A stretch of DNA of 64,000 nt from an uncultured Francisella sp. (GTDB taxonomy: Bacteria > Pseudomonadota > Gammaproteobacteria > Burkholderiales > Neisseriaceae), in assembly GCA_943913655.1 (NCBI GenBank), contig CALTZA010000001.1, positions 146,780-210,779 of the forward strand, written 5' to 3'. The notes beneath the pieces were generated by a model, which saw nothing but the letters and a program-made list of their open reading frames with translations, made no database searches and was not told the origin of the DNA. The position numbers and the translations under genes are program-made. Below, piece after piece: positions 1 through 9,117 of the stretch. How positions within the stretch are numbered: position 1 is the stretch's first letter; every line of letters begins with the position of its first letter.

Positions 1-1
1 A

Positions 2-499
2 GACTATGCCTTGCGTTTTCAGCCCTCTGATGTCTGTCTTGTTCCAGAAAAAAGACAAGAATTAACAACTGAAGGTGGTTTGGACATTCAAAAATATTAT
101 CACCGCGTAGAGCATTTTATTAGACAGTTAACAAAAGCAGGCATCCATGTCTCTCTGTTTATTGATCCACTTGAAGAACAGATTGAAGCTGCAGCTGCGC
201 TTCATGCTAGTGCAATAGAGCTGCATACTGGTACATATGCTAATGCTAAAAAGCAAAGCGCAGTAAGTAAAGAACTCAGTGTATTAGAAACCGCAGCCTA
301 TTTCGCCTCTGATTTAGGTTTATTAGTAAATGCGGGGCATGGTCTTAACTATCATAACGTGCTACCAATTGCTCGTTTAGCACCAATTTCTGAACTAAAT
401 ATTGGCCATGCAATTATTGCACAAGCTCTTTTTACAGGTCTGGCAAACGCAGTCAAAGAGATGAAGAACCTTATTTTTCAAGCAAGGATACTTGCTTAA
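2..499 (+). CDS. pdxJ: Pyridoxine 5'-phosphate synthase PdxJ, C-terminal part (cut by left window edge)
   Basis: PdxJ condenses 1-deoxy-D-xylulose 5-phosphate with 3-amino-2-oxopropyl phosphate to make pyridoxine 5'-phosphate, the last ring-forming step of de novo vitamin B6 synthesis. The frame is open to base 2. The visible 166 codons contain the PdxJ signatures VPEKRQELTTEGGLD and NAGHGLNYHN and the terminal segment ELNIGHAIIAQALFTGL, which line the phosphate-binding end of the TIM barrel. About 80 N-terminal residues lie outside the window, so the TTG at base 11 is not the start. No downstream partner gene is coupled to it; a 158-bp gap follows. Confidence 0.95.
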   Translation, partial: DYALRFQPSDVCLVPEKRQELTTEGGLDIQKYYHRVEHFIRQLTKAGIHVSLFIDPLEEQIEAAAALHASAIELHTGTYANAKKQSAVSKELSVLETAAYFASDLGLLVNAGHGLNYHNVLPIARLAPISELNIGHAIIAQALFTGLANAVKEMKNLIFQARILA

Positions 500-573
500 A
501 TATTTTTTTAGCCTTAATCATAATGTAACTAGTGCAAATTCGTCATACTTAATTCTTTACCGAAATATTTTTT

Positions 574-602
574 TAGATTTTTTGCTCTAGTTATGGTATA
601 AA
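574..602 (+). promoter_or_regulatory. Candidate extended -10 promoter for the DUF2147 gene
   Basis: A TATAAA hexamer at 597-602 is preceded by TGG (594-596), giving an extended -10. A weak -35, TAGATT, lies 17 nt upstream at 574-579. It sits about 55 nt before the DUF2147 start codon. This is inferred from hexamer matching only. Confidence 0.35.
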
Positions 603-657
603 TTTAATTAATAACTCTGAATTGTCTAGTTGATTCGCCATATTTGAGGAGAGATTT

Positions 658-1083
658 ATGAATAAGAAATTACTTTCAGCATTTGCCTTAGCCATAAGTA
701 TGACATTTTCTTTTTCAGCAGCTATTGAAGGTACTTGGAAAACAATTGATGATATCACTCATCAACCCAAAGCTTTAGTTAAGATCCAAAGAACTGGTAA
801 TACCTATTTTGGAACTGTTACTTACCTATTTCCTGGAGCAACTAAGATTTGTACGAAGTGTTCGGGACAAAACAAAAATAGGCCGATATTAAATTTGGTG
901 ATCTTGAAGGGACTAAAAGATGTGGGTAACAACGTATATGAAAATGGCCGTTTATTTGATCCCGAAAGCGGGAGAACCTACAGCGGTTCAGCTCAGCTGT
1001 TAAATCGCGATCAATTAAAATTACATGGTTACATTGGCATTAAATTACTGGGTCGTAGCCAAATATGGCAACGTGTCCGATAG
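658..1083 (+). CDS. DUF2147 family secreted protein
   Basis: A 141-aa protein with a Sec signal peptide: a basic N-terminus (MNKK), then a hydrophobic run to about residue 20 with likely cleavage near FSAA. The mature part fits DUF2147: an early GTWKT motif, a VKIQ-type beta strand, then FDPESGRTYSG and a final IGIKLLGRSQIW-type strand, with a Cys pair (KICTKC) in the central loop. DUF2147 proteins are small periplasmic or secreted lipocalin-like beta barrels whose molecular role is not established. The ATG is preceded by a strong Shine-Dalgarno (GAGGAGA). It is a single gene ending at a strong hairpin shared with groEL. Confidence 0.85.
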   Translation: MNKKLLSAFALAISMTFSFSAAIEGTWKTIDDITHQPKALVKIQRTGNTYFGTVTYLFPGATKICTKCSGQNKNRPILNLVILKGLKDVGNNVYENGRLFDPESGRTYSGSAQLLNRDQLKLHGYIGIKLLGRSQIWQRVR

Positions 1084-1100
1084 GTAATTGAAAACAATAA

Positions 1101-1126
1101 AAAAGCGGTCATTTGACCGCTTTTTT
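1101..1126. terminator. Bidirectional intrinsic terminator between DUF2147 and groEL
   Basis: A perfect 10-bp stem AAAAGCGGTC / GACCGCTTTT with an ATTT loop has a T-run on the plus side and an A-run that becomes a T-run on the minus side. It can end both convergent transcripts. Confidence 0.9.
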
Positions 1127-1155
1127 ATTACACCAACATACTGAAAAGGGGGTGA

Positions 1156-2811
1156 TTACATCATACCGCCCATACCACCCATACCTCCCATGCCACCGCC
1201 CACACCAGCCATGGCATCTGATTGACCTTTTTCTTCTGGTAGGTCAGTGATCATACAATCAGTGGTCAACATCAAACCTGCAACTGAAGCAGCATGCTGT
1301 AGTGCTGTACGAGTCACCTTAGCAGGATCTAATACACCCATCTCAAACATGTCGCCATACTCACCAGTAGCTGCATTGTAACCATAATTACCTTTTGCGC
1401 CAGATACTTTGTTTACAACAACGGCTGGTTCTTCCCCAGTATTTTTTACAATTTGACGCAGGGGCTCTTCCACTGCACGCAGCACAATCTGAATGCCTGC
1501 ATTTTGTTCCGCGTTATCACCTTTTAACGTAGATAAAGCATGACAGGCACGAAGTAAAGCCACTCCACCACCAGGTACAACACCTTCTTCAACTGCCGCA
1601 CGAGTCGCGTGAAGCGCATCATCTACTCGATCTTTTTTCTCTTTCATTTCCACTTCAGTGGCAGCACCAACACGAATAACTGCTACACCGCCTGCCAACT
1701 TAGCCACTCGTTCTTGCAGTTTCTCTTTATCATAATCACTGGTCGCAGTATCAATTTGCGTACGAATTTCTTTGACGCGCGCATCTAAATCAGTTTTATC
1801 GCCCGCACCATCAATAATAATGGTATTTTCTTTACCAATTTCAACACGCTTGGCTGATCCCAACTGTTCTAATTCTGTCTTTTCAAGGGTTAGGCCAACT
1901 TCTTCGGAAATGACTGTGGCACCAGTTAAAATAGCAATATCTTGTAACATAGCTTTACGACGGTCACCAAAACCAGGTGCCTTGACTGCTACAGTCTTTA
2001 AAATACCACGGATATTATTAACTACTAAAGTTGCCAACGCTTCACCTTCTACATCTTCAGCAATCAACAATAAAGGACGACTCGCCTTAGCAACATTCTC
2101 TAAAATAGGAAGCAACTCTCTGATATTACTAATTTTTTTATCAGTCACTAAAATATAAGGATTGTCTAAAGCAGAAATTTGTTTCTCTGTATTAGTAATA
2201 AAATAAGGAGATAAATAACCACGGTCAAATTGCATTCCCTCGACAACTTCTAATTCATTATCAAGAGATTTTCCATCTTCAACTGTAATGACCCCCTCTT
2301 TGCCAACTTTATCCATGGCATCAGCAATGATTTTACCAATGGCTTCATCGGCATTAGCAGAGATAGAACCAACTTGTTGAATTTCCTTTGAATCCTTACA
2401 GGGTCGACTAATCTTTTTAATTTCCTCAACCAATGCATTAACTGCTTTATCAATTCCTCTTTTTAAATCCATTGGATTCATACCAGCAGCGACATACTTC
2501 ATGCCTTCACCGATGATTGACTGAGCCAATACTGTAGCAGTAGTAGTACCGTCCCCAGCTACTTCTGATGTTTTAGACGCAACTTGTTTCACCATTTGTG
2601 CGCCCATATTTTCAAATTTATCCTTTAATTCAACTTCCTTAGCAACAGTTACTCCATCCTTAGTGATATTAGGACCGCCAAAAGCACGATCAATTACTAC
2701 ATTTCTTCCTTTTGGGCCCAGGGTCACTTTAACAGCATCAGCCAATATATCGACACCTCTCACCATCTTTTGGCGAGCACCATTACCAAATTGAATCTCT
2801 TTTACTGACAT
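1156..2811 (-). CDS. groEL: Chaperonin GroEL (Hsp60)
   Basis: The large subunit of the ATP-dependent double-ring chaperonin, which folds cytosolic proteins with the GroES lid. At 551 aa it is the family's normal length. It shows the nucleotide-site segments TLGPKGRNVV, KDGVTVAKE and AGDGTTTA near the N-terminus, a central apical domain, and a C-terminal Gly-Met repeat tail (GGMGGMGGM) typical of GroEL. Two in-frame ATGs occur. The second (2811) is preferred because GGAGA lies 6 nt upstream of it, while it directly abuts the first (2817). It lies 36 nt downstream of groES in the same operon under the sigma-32-type promoter at 3182-3209. Confidence 0.98.
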   Translation of the reverse strand: MSVKEIQFGNGARQKMVRGVDILADAVKVTLGPKGRNVVIDRAFGGPNITKDGVTVAKEVELKDKFENMGAQMVKQVASKTSEVAGDGTTTATVLAQSIIGEGMKYVAAGMNPMDLKRGIDKAVNALVEEIKKISRPCKDSKEIQQVGSISANADEAIGKIIADAMDKVGKEGVITVEDGKSLDNELEVVEGMQFDRGYLSPYFITNTEKQISALDNPYILVTDKKISNIRELLPILENVAKASRPLLLIAEDVEGEALATLVVNNIRGILKTVAVKAPGFGDRRKAMLQDIAILTGATVISEEVGLTLEKTELEQLGSAKRVEIGKENTIIIDGAGDKTDLDARVKEIRTQIDTATSDYDKEKLQERVAKLAGGVAVIRVGAATEVEMKEKKDRVDDALHATRAAVEEGVVPGGGVALLRACHALSTLKGDNAEQNAGIQIVLRAVEEPLRQIVKNTGEEPAVVVNKVSGAKGNYGYNAATGEYGDMFEMGVLDPAKVTRTALQHAASVAGLMLTTDCMITDLPEEKGQSDAMAGVGGGMGGMGGMGGMM

Positions 2812-2847
2812 AATCATTCTCCAAAATAAATTAATAGACTATACAAA

Positions 2848-3135
2848 CTACTCGACGATAGCCAAAATATCTTCTTCTCGAACCACATTATATTCTTCAC
2901 CATCTACTTTGACGGTTTGACCACTGTACTTGCCAAATAACACACGATCACCTGTCTTGACAGAGAGCTCTTGCACATTACCATTTTCTAATAACTTTCC
3001 AGGACCAACAGAAATCACTTCGCCAATATCAGGCTTCTCTGCGGCTGTACCAGGCAATACAATACCAGATTGGGTTTTTTCTTCTGCTTCAACACGTTTG
3101 ATTACAACGCGATCGTGTAATGGACGAATAGCCAT
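2848..3135 (-). CDS. groES: Co-chaperonin GroES (Hsp10)
   Basis: The 95-aa lid protein that caps the GroEL chamber. It shows the canonical start IRPLHDRVVIKR, the mobile-loop region TQSGIVLPG, which contacts GroEL, and the ending EYNVVREEDILAIVE. Length equals the family norm. The Shine-Dalgarno AGGAG lies 6 nt before the ATG. It is the first gene of the groES-groEL operon, and the heat-shock promoter lies 47-74 nt upstream. Confidence 0.98.
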   Translation of the reverse strand: MAIRPLHDRVVIKRVEAEEKTQSGIVLPGTAAEKPDIGEVISVGPGKLLENGNVQELSVKTGDRVLFGKYSGQTVKVDGEEYNVVREEDILAIVE

Positions 3136-3181
3136 AATTTCACTCCTAAATGGTTTAACAAAAAATCGAATTTAGGATAAA

Positions 3182-3209
3182 AAATAGGGATTAAAAAAAA
3201 TTTTTCAAG
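3182..3209 (-). promoter_or_regulatory. Heat-shock (sigma-32 type) promoter of groESL
   Basis: On the minus strand CTTGAA (plus 3204-3209) is followed after 14 nt by CCCTATTT (plus 3182-3189). This is close to the sigma-32 consensus CTTGAAA-N(11-15)-CCCCATNT and is correctly placed 47 nt before the groES start. No CIRCE inverted repeat (the HrcA operator) is visible here, so RpoH control is inferred. Confidence 0.75.
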
Positions 3210-3236
3210 AGAATACCCAGGATAATTTTTAGTCAT

Positions 3237-4073
3237 TCAAATAAAACAACAACGGATAAAATCCAGCCCAGAAAAATTAATTTGCACAGAAGCAGCGCGT
3301 CGTGTTTTCTGCTTTGCATGATAAGCAAATGAAAAACCAGCTCGTTTCAATAAAGGAATATCATTGGCACCATCTCCAACAGCCACCGTCTGCACCAGAT
3401 TTAGCCCTAACTTTTTTGCATAGTCCTCTAAAGCCTTTGCCTTAGCAGCAGCGTCAACAATTGGACCCAATAATCGACCTGTTAATCGTCCATTTTTTAT
3501 TTCTAAGTGATTCGCTAAAACCTCTGACAAATGATACTGATCCTTCAAATAATCAGTAAATAACGTGAATCCACCTGATACTAAAGCAAATTTAACATCA
3601 CACTCACGACAGGCTTGCAGCAAAAATCCTGCTCCGGGAGATAAAATTAATTTGTGATGCATGATTTCTAATAACACTTCTATTGGTGTTCCAGAAAGTA
3701 AAGCCACTCGTTCTATTAAAGAAGCTACGAAATCAAGTTCGCCCCTCATTGAGGCTTCAGTAATACTAGCTACTTGTGCCTGTATGCCCATAGTCGCTGC
3801 GATTTCATCAACACATTCAATAGTGATGAATGTTGAATCCATATCACTCACCAATAAACCAAGTTCTTCAAAATGATGTAAGGGTAATAGTGCGTAATCA
3901 ATGCGACACTGATGAAGATATGCTTGTTGCTCATTACTAAGACAAAAATCAGGACAAACAAGATAGCGCTGACTATCAGCTAACTGATCTAAAAAAGTAT
4001 ACTCTTGCCCTTGTGAAATCAGCCACTCATCAATCAATCTCGACTCACCACTTAATACCAAAAGTCGTTGCAT
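3237..4073 (-). CDS. serB: Phosphoserine phosphatase SerB
   Basis: Catalyses the last step of serine synthesis, phosphoserine to serine. It is a HAD-family hydrolase: the nucleophile motif DMDSTF, the downstream cap region EASMRGELDF, the motif II serine in LVSGGFTLF, and the motif III aspartates in VAVGDGANDIPLL followed by an AYHAK segment. The N-terminal ~85 residues form a short regulatory-like domain shorter than in E. coli SerB. The ATG at 4073 (278 aa) is preferred; a TTG at 4094 would add seven residues without a better ribosome site. It sits alone between groES and the divergent pcs gene. Confidence 0.93.
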   Translation of the reverse strand: MQRLLVLSGESRLIDEWLISQGQEYTFLDQLADSQRYLVCPDFCLSNEQQAYLHQCRIDYALLPLHHFEELGLLVSDMDSTFITIECVDEIAATMGIQAQVASITEASMRGELDFVASLIERVALLSGTPIEVLLEIMHHKLILSPGAGFLLQACRECDVKFALVSGGFTLFTDYLKDQYHLSEVLANHLEIKNGRLTGRLLGPIVDAAAKAKALEDYAKKLGLNLVQTVAVGDGANDIPLLKRAGFSFAYHAKQKTRRAASVQINFSGLDFIRCCFI

Positions 4074-4206
4074 AATTTGCGCGCCTGCTTGCAATCACAC
4101 CGCATTATAACCTCATCTGACTTGCATTTCGATGCAGTATTTTTAGGTATAATGTTGAAACCACATTGCTTTTATCATCTATAAAAATTTGTATTGGAGA
4201 AAAATA

Positions 4207-5031
4207 ATGCGTTCACGTTCTTACACTGATACTCAATACGTTTGGGCATGGACTGCCCATTTGTTTACTTCTTTTGGCATTGTCGCTTGCGCCTTAGCAA
4301 TGATCGCACTATTTCAAAATGAACCTTCCTTGTGTTTTTTTTGGTTGATTGTGGCCTATATTATTGATGGCTTAGATGGGACATTAGCTAGAAAAGTACA
4401 TGTAGAAAGTCTTACTAATTATGACGGCTTCATCATGGATTCCATCATTGACTATACAAGCTACGTTTTTATTCCTGTATTCATTCTCTATTTTTATGTG
4501 GATTATCCAGCTGGTCTGAAACTTTTTTCTATTGCCTTAATTTTAATCAGCTCCATGTATTTCTTCTTTAAAAAAGACATGAAAACCCATGATTATTACT
4601 TCAATGGTATTCCAACCATGTGGCAAATCATTGTTATCTATATGTACATAGCCAGTCCTCATATGCCCTGGATCAATTTTTTTGTAACACTGATATTTTG
4701 TGTATTGCAGGATGTAAATTTTAATTTTGTGCATCCCTTCCGAGTAAAACGACTACAAAAATTAACCATCACGGTATCTCTTATATGGACTGCAACCAGT
4801 CTCTACATGATATTTAGTGAGCCGGTACATGCTAATGAAGTCTTTCCTTATATGAATGTGAATGTCGGGCACGTGATACTTGCTGATTATAACATTACTA
4901 ACGCATTACTGCAGGCTCTAGAGTCACTACGCACATTGATTATACTTTTATGGTGGTTGTGTCCAGCTTATATTATAGGGATTAGCACTTATCGCACCTA
5001 CGAAAAATTAGTTGGTAAGGTTAGTGCATAA
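4207..5031 (+). CDS. pcs: Phosphatidylcholine synthase Pcs
   Basis: Makes phosphatidylcholine in one step from CDP-diacylglycerol and free choline at the inner membrane. The CDP-alcohol phosphotransferase motif is clear: DGLDGTLAR, then G and D residues in GFIMDSIIDY, in the Pcs-type arrangement (DG-x-DG-xx-AR). About seven or eight hydrophobic segments span the 274 aa. The ATG at 4207 has GGAGA 8 nt upstream; a TTG at 4189 is less likely. Pcs is found in host-associated bacteria such as Legionella, Brucella and Pseudomonas and needs exogenous choline. The ugpQ-BAEC operon later in the window could supply it. Confidence 0.9.
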   Translation: MRSRSYTDTQYVWAWTAHLFTSFGIVACALAMIALFQNEPSLCFFWLIVAYIIDGLDGTLARKVHVESLTNYDGFIMDSIIDYTSYVFIPVFILYFYVDYPAGLKLFSIALILISSMYFFFKKDMKTHDYYFNGIPTMWQIIVIYMYIASPHMPWINFFVTLIFCVLQDVNFNFVHPFRVKRLQKLTITVSLIWTATSLYMIFSEPVHANEVFPYMNVNVGHVILADYNITNALLQALESLRTLIILLWWLCPAYIIGISTYRTYEKLVGKVSA

Positions 5032-5049
5032 ATTATTTGACTATTTCGT

Positions 5050-6045
5050 TCATCCAAGACGCTTTTCTTTAACTGCAAGAAAGGCGTCTAAAATAAGCTG
5101 AGGATCATTAGTTTTTAGATGCTCAGGATTAGAAAGGTATTGACGCCACACTTTGCCACCACGTTGATTAGCTAACAAGCCTAAACTGGATTTGACAATA
5201 TCTCTCAGCTTCATCTCAGGATATAAGGCTAATTCCTCCTTAGCATACGTGAAAAATCGTTCTATCAATTTTTCTAAAGAGAAGTCATTCTTGTTATCCG
5301 CGAAGAAAAGCGTATCCCAATCGCGCACAAACATGGGATGATGGTAAGCTTCCCTGCCTATCATTACTCCATCCACTTGTTGCAAATGTCTTTTTATCGA
5401 CTCATGACTAGTGATACCGCCATTAAGTATAACTGTTAGGTTGGGAAAATCTTGCTTGAGTCGATACACATAATCGTATTTTAAAGGAGGAATCTGCCTA
5501 TTTTCTTTGGGAGATAAGCCCTTTAACCAAGCATTTCTAGCATGTACAATAAACACGCGACACATAGTCCTATGAGCAATCTCTCCTACAAAATCCCTTA
5601 ACCATTCATAAGATTGTTCTTGATCAATGCCAATACGATGTTTCAAAGTAATCGGCAAGTCTACAGCTTGCTGCATAGCATTAAGACATGCCGCTAAGCG
5701 CATAGTGTCTTTCATTAATATTGCACCGAAAGCGCCTTTTTGAACTTTCTCACTGGGACAACCAGCATTTAAATTAACCTCAGCAAAACCATAATTTTTA
5801 GCAACAAGGCAAGCCTGGGCAAGTTGATTTGGTTCATTTCCTGCTAACTGCAAAGCTAAAGGATGCTCTATTAAACGGTGTTGTAACAATTTTTCTTGTT
5901 GCGCACCATAAATAAGAGCACAGGCATGCACCATCTCGGTATAAAGCCGTGTATGTTTGGTTAATAACCGAACCAGATAACGATAATGCCGGTCAGTCCA
6001 ATCAAGCATTGGTGCAATGGATATCTTCCATTGTTTAGAAAGCAT
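5050..6045 (-). CDS. dusA: tRNA-dihydrouridine(20/20a) synthase DusA
   Basis: An FMN-dependent enzyme that reduces uridines at positions 20/20a of the tRNA D-loop. The N-terminal SIAPMLDWTDRHYR is the DusA signature. The catalytic cysteine is C96 in NLNAGCPS. ITLKHRIGID and FIVHARNAWLKGLSPKENR follow, then the glycine-rich FMN-phosphate site LNGGIT and GVMIGREAYHHP. At 331 aa it matches DusA rather than DusB or DusC. It lies 30 nt downstream of metK on the same strand, so the two may be co-transcribed. Confidence 0.95.
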   Translation of the reverse strand: MLSKQWKISIAPMLDWTDRHYRYLVRLLTKHTRLYTEMVHACALIYGAQQEKLLQHRLIEHPLALQLAGNEPNQLAQACLVAKNYGFAEVNLNAGCPSEKVQKGAFGAILMKDTMRLAACLNAMQQAVDLPITLKHRIGIDQEQSYEWLRDFVGEIAHRTMCRVFIVHARNAWLKGLSPKENRQIPPLKYDYVYRLKQDFPNLTVILNGGITSHESIKRHLQQVDGVMIGREAYHHPMFVRDWDTLFFADNKNDFSLEKLIERFFTYAKEELALYPEMKLRDIVKSSLGLLANQRGGKVWRQYLSNPEHLKTNDPQLILDAFLAVKEKRLG

Positions 6046-6075
6046 ACTGACATCTAACAGGATCGCTGAATATGT

Positions 6076-7227
6076 TCATTGAAAGACCTTAGCCAAAGAT
6101 AGTTCTTCCCAGGTAAATTTTTCATTTTCTCGACCAAAATGACCGTAATTAACCGTTTGTGCAAAAATAGGACGCTGCAAATCTAAGGTATCGATAATTC
6201 CTTGGGGAGTAAAATTAAAATGCTGAATAATGAGTCGTAAGATTGCCTCTTCACTTAATGTGCTGGTACCAAAAGTATCCACAGAAATTGAATTAGGCTC
6301 TGCCCGACCAATGGTGTAAGATATCTGAATCTGACATTGCCTAGCCAAACCAGCAGCCACAATATTTTTGGCAATATAGCGGCAAGCATAAGAGGCAGAC
6401 CGATCTACTTTGGTCGGGTCTTTACCAGAAAAAGCACCACCACCGTGAGGAGCAGCCCCTCCGTAAGTATCAACAATGATCTTTCGTCCAGTTAAGCCAC
6501 AATCACTTTTCGGTCCGCCTTGTATAAACTGTCCAGTAGGATTAATAAAATAACGCGTATTGTAAAGCATTCCCTTAGGTAAGACTGGTTTGATAATTTC
6601 CTCAATTACTGCCTCTTGCAAACTTGCTTGTTTAATATCAGGAGAATGCTGAGTTGAAAGCACTACACTTTCAATTCTGTTAGGTTGGCCTGTTTTACTA
6701 TCATAAACAGCTGTTATCTGTGCCTTAGCATCTGGGCGTAACCAGGGCAAAATTCCCTCTTTACGCAATTTTGCCTGCTGCTTCATCAAAAGATGTGCAT
6801 AATAAATGCAAAAAGGCATTAAAGCAGGTGTTTCATCGCAAGCATAACCAAACATTAAACCCTGGTCTCCGGCTCCTAATTGCCCGCTAATATTGGTCTG
6901 CTCATTAATGCCCTGTGAAATATCCGGTGATTGCTTATCATAACAAACCAAGACAGCACAGTCTGCTGCACAAAATCCCATACCCGCATCGTTATAGCCA
7001 ATTTCATGTATCGCTTGACGTGCCACCTCAGTATAATTGACGTGAGCGCAAGTGGTGATTTCTCCAGCTAACACAACCAAACCAGTAGTGACCATTGTTT
7101 CTGCCGCCACTCTAGCTTTAGGATCTTGAGCCAAAATAGCATCTAAAATACGATCAGAAATATAATCAGCGATCTTATCAGGATGACCTTCTGATACCGA
7201 TTCAGAAGTAAATAAATAATCACTCAC
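6076..7227 (-). CDS. metK: S-adenosylmethionine synthetase MetK
   Basis: Makes S-adenosylmethionine from methionine and ATP. The methionine/ATP site SESVSEGHPDK is at the N-terminus, GAGDQGLMFGYA holds the hexapeptide signature, and GGGAFSGKDPTKVDRS is the P-loop-like motif. At 383 aa it has the family length. The start is a GTG at 7227 with a weak GGAAAG site about 11 nt upstream; no ATG gives the complete N-terminus. No SAM riboswitch was recognised by eye in the 183-bp upstream gap. Confidence 0.97.
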   Translation of the reverse strand: MSDYLFTSESVSEGHPDKIADYISDRILDAILAQDPKARVAAETMVTTGLVVLAGEITTCAHVNYTEVARQAIHEIGYNDAGMGFCAADCAVLVCYDKQSPDISQGINEQTNISGQLGAGDQGLMFGYACDETPALMPFCIYYAHLLMKQQAKLRKEGILPWLRPDAKAQITAVYDSKTGQPNRIESVVLSTQHSPDIKQASLQEAVIEEIIKPVLPKGMLYNTRYFINPTGQFIQGGPKSDCGLTGRKIIVDTYGGAAPHGGGAFSGKDPTKVDRSASYACRYIAKNIVAAGLARQCQIQISYTIGRAEPNSISVDTFGTSTLSEEAILRLIIQHFNFTPQGIIDTLDLQRPIFAQTVNYGHFGRENEKFTWEELSLAKVFQ

Positions 7228-7410
7228 AGCGGTTACTTTCCATCAATTATATAGTCAAGAATCGAGAATATCGTTAATAAAAATTTATTGAAGATTGAGT
7301 TGTTTAAGTGTAACAGCTTTTGCAGTTTTTTTGATAGCCAGTGCTTGAGAGTGACACATAAAAGCTTCATAATGCTTACTTATAAGTCAAAGTAGGCTCG
7401 ACTATTATTC

Positions 7411-8292
7411 ATGCTGACTCGAATCATTTTTATTCTATTTTACTTGCTACATTTTTTACCGCTCCCAGTTTTACACCTGCTTGCTTATCCACTTGGCTAC
7501 CTTGCTTATTTTACTTTAAGCAAGCGTCGTCGCATCGGCATGATCAATTTGCGTTTGTGCTTTCCTGAGAAAAGCCAACGAGAAAGGCGATCTATGCTAT
7601 ATACTAATTTTTATCATATGGCTGCCATGTTCCTGGAATATAGCTTTTGCTGGTACGCTTCAGCACAACGCATTAAACGCTATGTACATGTTGAGGGAGA
7701 AGAATATCTGTACCAAGCAGCCAAGTGCCATCAACACGTGTTATTACTCTGCCCTCATTTTTGCGCTTTTGAGCTAAGTGCACTGCGCTTAAACTTGCAT
7801 CATCCTTTGATTAGTATTTTTACCAGGCAAAAAGATCCTGTTTGGAATCAGCGCTTATATGATGGACGTACTCGATTTAATACCTTACATCATGTGCACC
7901 TTATTCGACGCAATGAAAAAATCATCTCTATTATCCATCTGTTGAAAAACTCTTCTGCGCTATTTTTATACCTACCTGATCAAGATTTTGGACGTAAAGA
8001 CTCTATATTTGTTCCCTTTTTTGGCATTCCTACAGCCACAACCACAGGGGTCAGTAGACTCTCTTGTTTGACTAAGCGACACGTCATTCCCATGATACCA
8101 ATACGTCACTTTGGTCGCTTGCAGATAAAAATATTTCCCCCTTGTGAGCATTTTCCTACTACAGATATTTCTGCTGATACTACAAGAATTAATCAACTGA
8201 TTGAACACTTGATTCGACAACATCCTACTCAATACTTTTGGTTGCATCAACGCTTTAAAACTAGACCATTAGGTGAAAAATCAGTATATTGA
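7411..8292 (+). CDS. LpxL/HtrB-family lipid A acyltransferase
   Basis: An inner-membrane enzyme that adds a secondary acyl chain to lipid A precursors. An N-terminal hydrophobic helix (about residues 3-37) anchors it. The catalytic H-x4-E motif is present at H116-E121 (HFCAFE), followed by FTRQKDPVWNQ and LPDQDFGRKDSIFVPFFG, typical of the LpxL/LpxM fold. At 293 aa it fits the family. Which secondary acylation it performs (LpxL or LpxM type) cannot be told from the sequence, so no symbol is given. It is divergent from metK and 41 nt upstream of the NlpD-like gene. Confidence 0.9.
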   Translation: MLTRIIFILFYLLHFLPLPVLHLLAYPLGYLAYFTLSKRRRIGMINLRLCFPEKSQRERRSMLYTNFYHMAAMFLEYSFCWYASAQRIKRYVHVEGEEYLYQAAKCHQHVLLLCPHFCAFELSALRLNLHHPLISIFTRQKDPVWNQRLYDGRTRFNTLHHVHLIRRNEKIISIIHLLKNSSALFLYLPDQDFGRKDSIFVPFFGIPTATTTGVSRLSCLTKRHVIPMIPIRHFGRLQIKIFPPCEHFPTTDISADTTRINQLIEHLIRQHPTQYFWLHQRFKTRPLGEKSVY

Positions 8293-8333
8293 TATAGAAA
8301 CAACTCTCTTCAATTATTAGCTTTATTGATACC

Positions 8334-9089
8334 ATGAAATTTACTTACCTTAGCTCATTTGTTTTATCTTTTATTTGCCTGGGGTTTGCTGCCTGCCACA
8401 GTCTTGGTTCGCTTGATAGTAATAGCTTATCTTCGAGTTTTGCTCTTCATCAGCACCATATGCGTAAAAAGCCATCTTTGCTCTCTTCAAAACGCCACCG
8501 TGTGCGAACAGCAGAAAATCCCTATCGTATTAGTCTTAAATATCACACCACCGCTGCCGCATTAATGGGTCTAAATCATCTGGCAAATGCAAATGCAGTT
8601 AAAGTTAGCCAGCAGCTTAAATTGCCTTCTTCTACTCGTTCAATCATCTCTCAGCCGGCAAGTAGACCTCGCAGAACTCGTTATACTAGCTCATCTTCTG
8701 CCAATGGTAGAATGCCGCTTAGTGGGAAACGTTTTAGTTGGCCTGTACATGGAAAAGTGATAGGTTATTTCAATAACAGCACTCATAAGGGCATTACCAT
8801 CCATACTACTGCTTCTGCTAAAGTATTAGCAGCAAGAGATGGGGTGGTCATCTATGAGGGAGATTTACGTAATTACGGCCGTCTGATCTTACTTAGTCAT
8901 GCTTCTGACAATTCCATTCTCACTGTTTATAGTAATATCAAAAACCCACGAGTCGCTCTTCACCAAAAAGTCAAAAAAGGTAACACGCTTGCCTTAGTTG
9001 CTTCTGATAAAAATAATAACTCTACTCTTTATTTTGAAATTCGCTATAAAGGTCAGGCAGTCAATCCTCTTAATTACCTAGAAGATTAA
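8334..9089 (+). CDS. NlpD-like LytM (M23) domain protein, probably a catalytically dead amidase activator
   Basis: A 251-aa envelope protein. A hydrophobic signal ends in FAAC (C21), a non-canonical but plausible lipoprotein site. Residues about 62-100 resemble a LysM motif (ending VSQQLKLPS). The C-terminal LytM domain (about 125-251) ends in FEIRYKGQAVNPLNYL, very close to E. coli NlpD. The zinc-binding residues of active M23 peptidases are missing: HKGIT in place of HxxxD and LYFE in place of HxH. This matches the NlpD/EnvC type, which activates peptidoglycan amidases rather than cutting. It is likely co-transcribed with the acyltransferase upstream. Confidence 0.8.
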   Translation: MKFTYLSSFVLSFICLGFAACHSLGSLDSNSLSSSFALHQHHMRKKPSLLSSKRHRVRTAENPYRISLKYHTTAAALMGLNHLANANAVKVSQQLKLPSSTRSIISQPASRPRRTRYTSSSSANGRMPLSGKRFSWPVHGKVIGYFNNSTHKGITIHTTASAKVLAARDGVVIYEGDLRNYGRLILLSHASDNSILTVYSNIKNPRVALHQKVKKGNTLALVASDKNNNSTLYFEIRYKGQAVNPLNYLED

Positions 9090-9117
9090 TAACACAAGAG
9101 CTTTTCAGCATGTCTTC

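Noticed and set aside
1772..2158. 128-codon plus-strand frame within groEL
   Set aside because: It is a shadow of the conserved GroEL reading frame, with a composition typical of antisense frames.
7228..7410. SAM riboswitch upstream of metK
   Set aside because: No paired-stem pattern of a SAM riboswitch class was recognised by eye. A covariance-model search would settle it.
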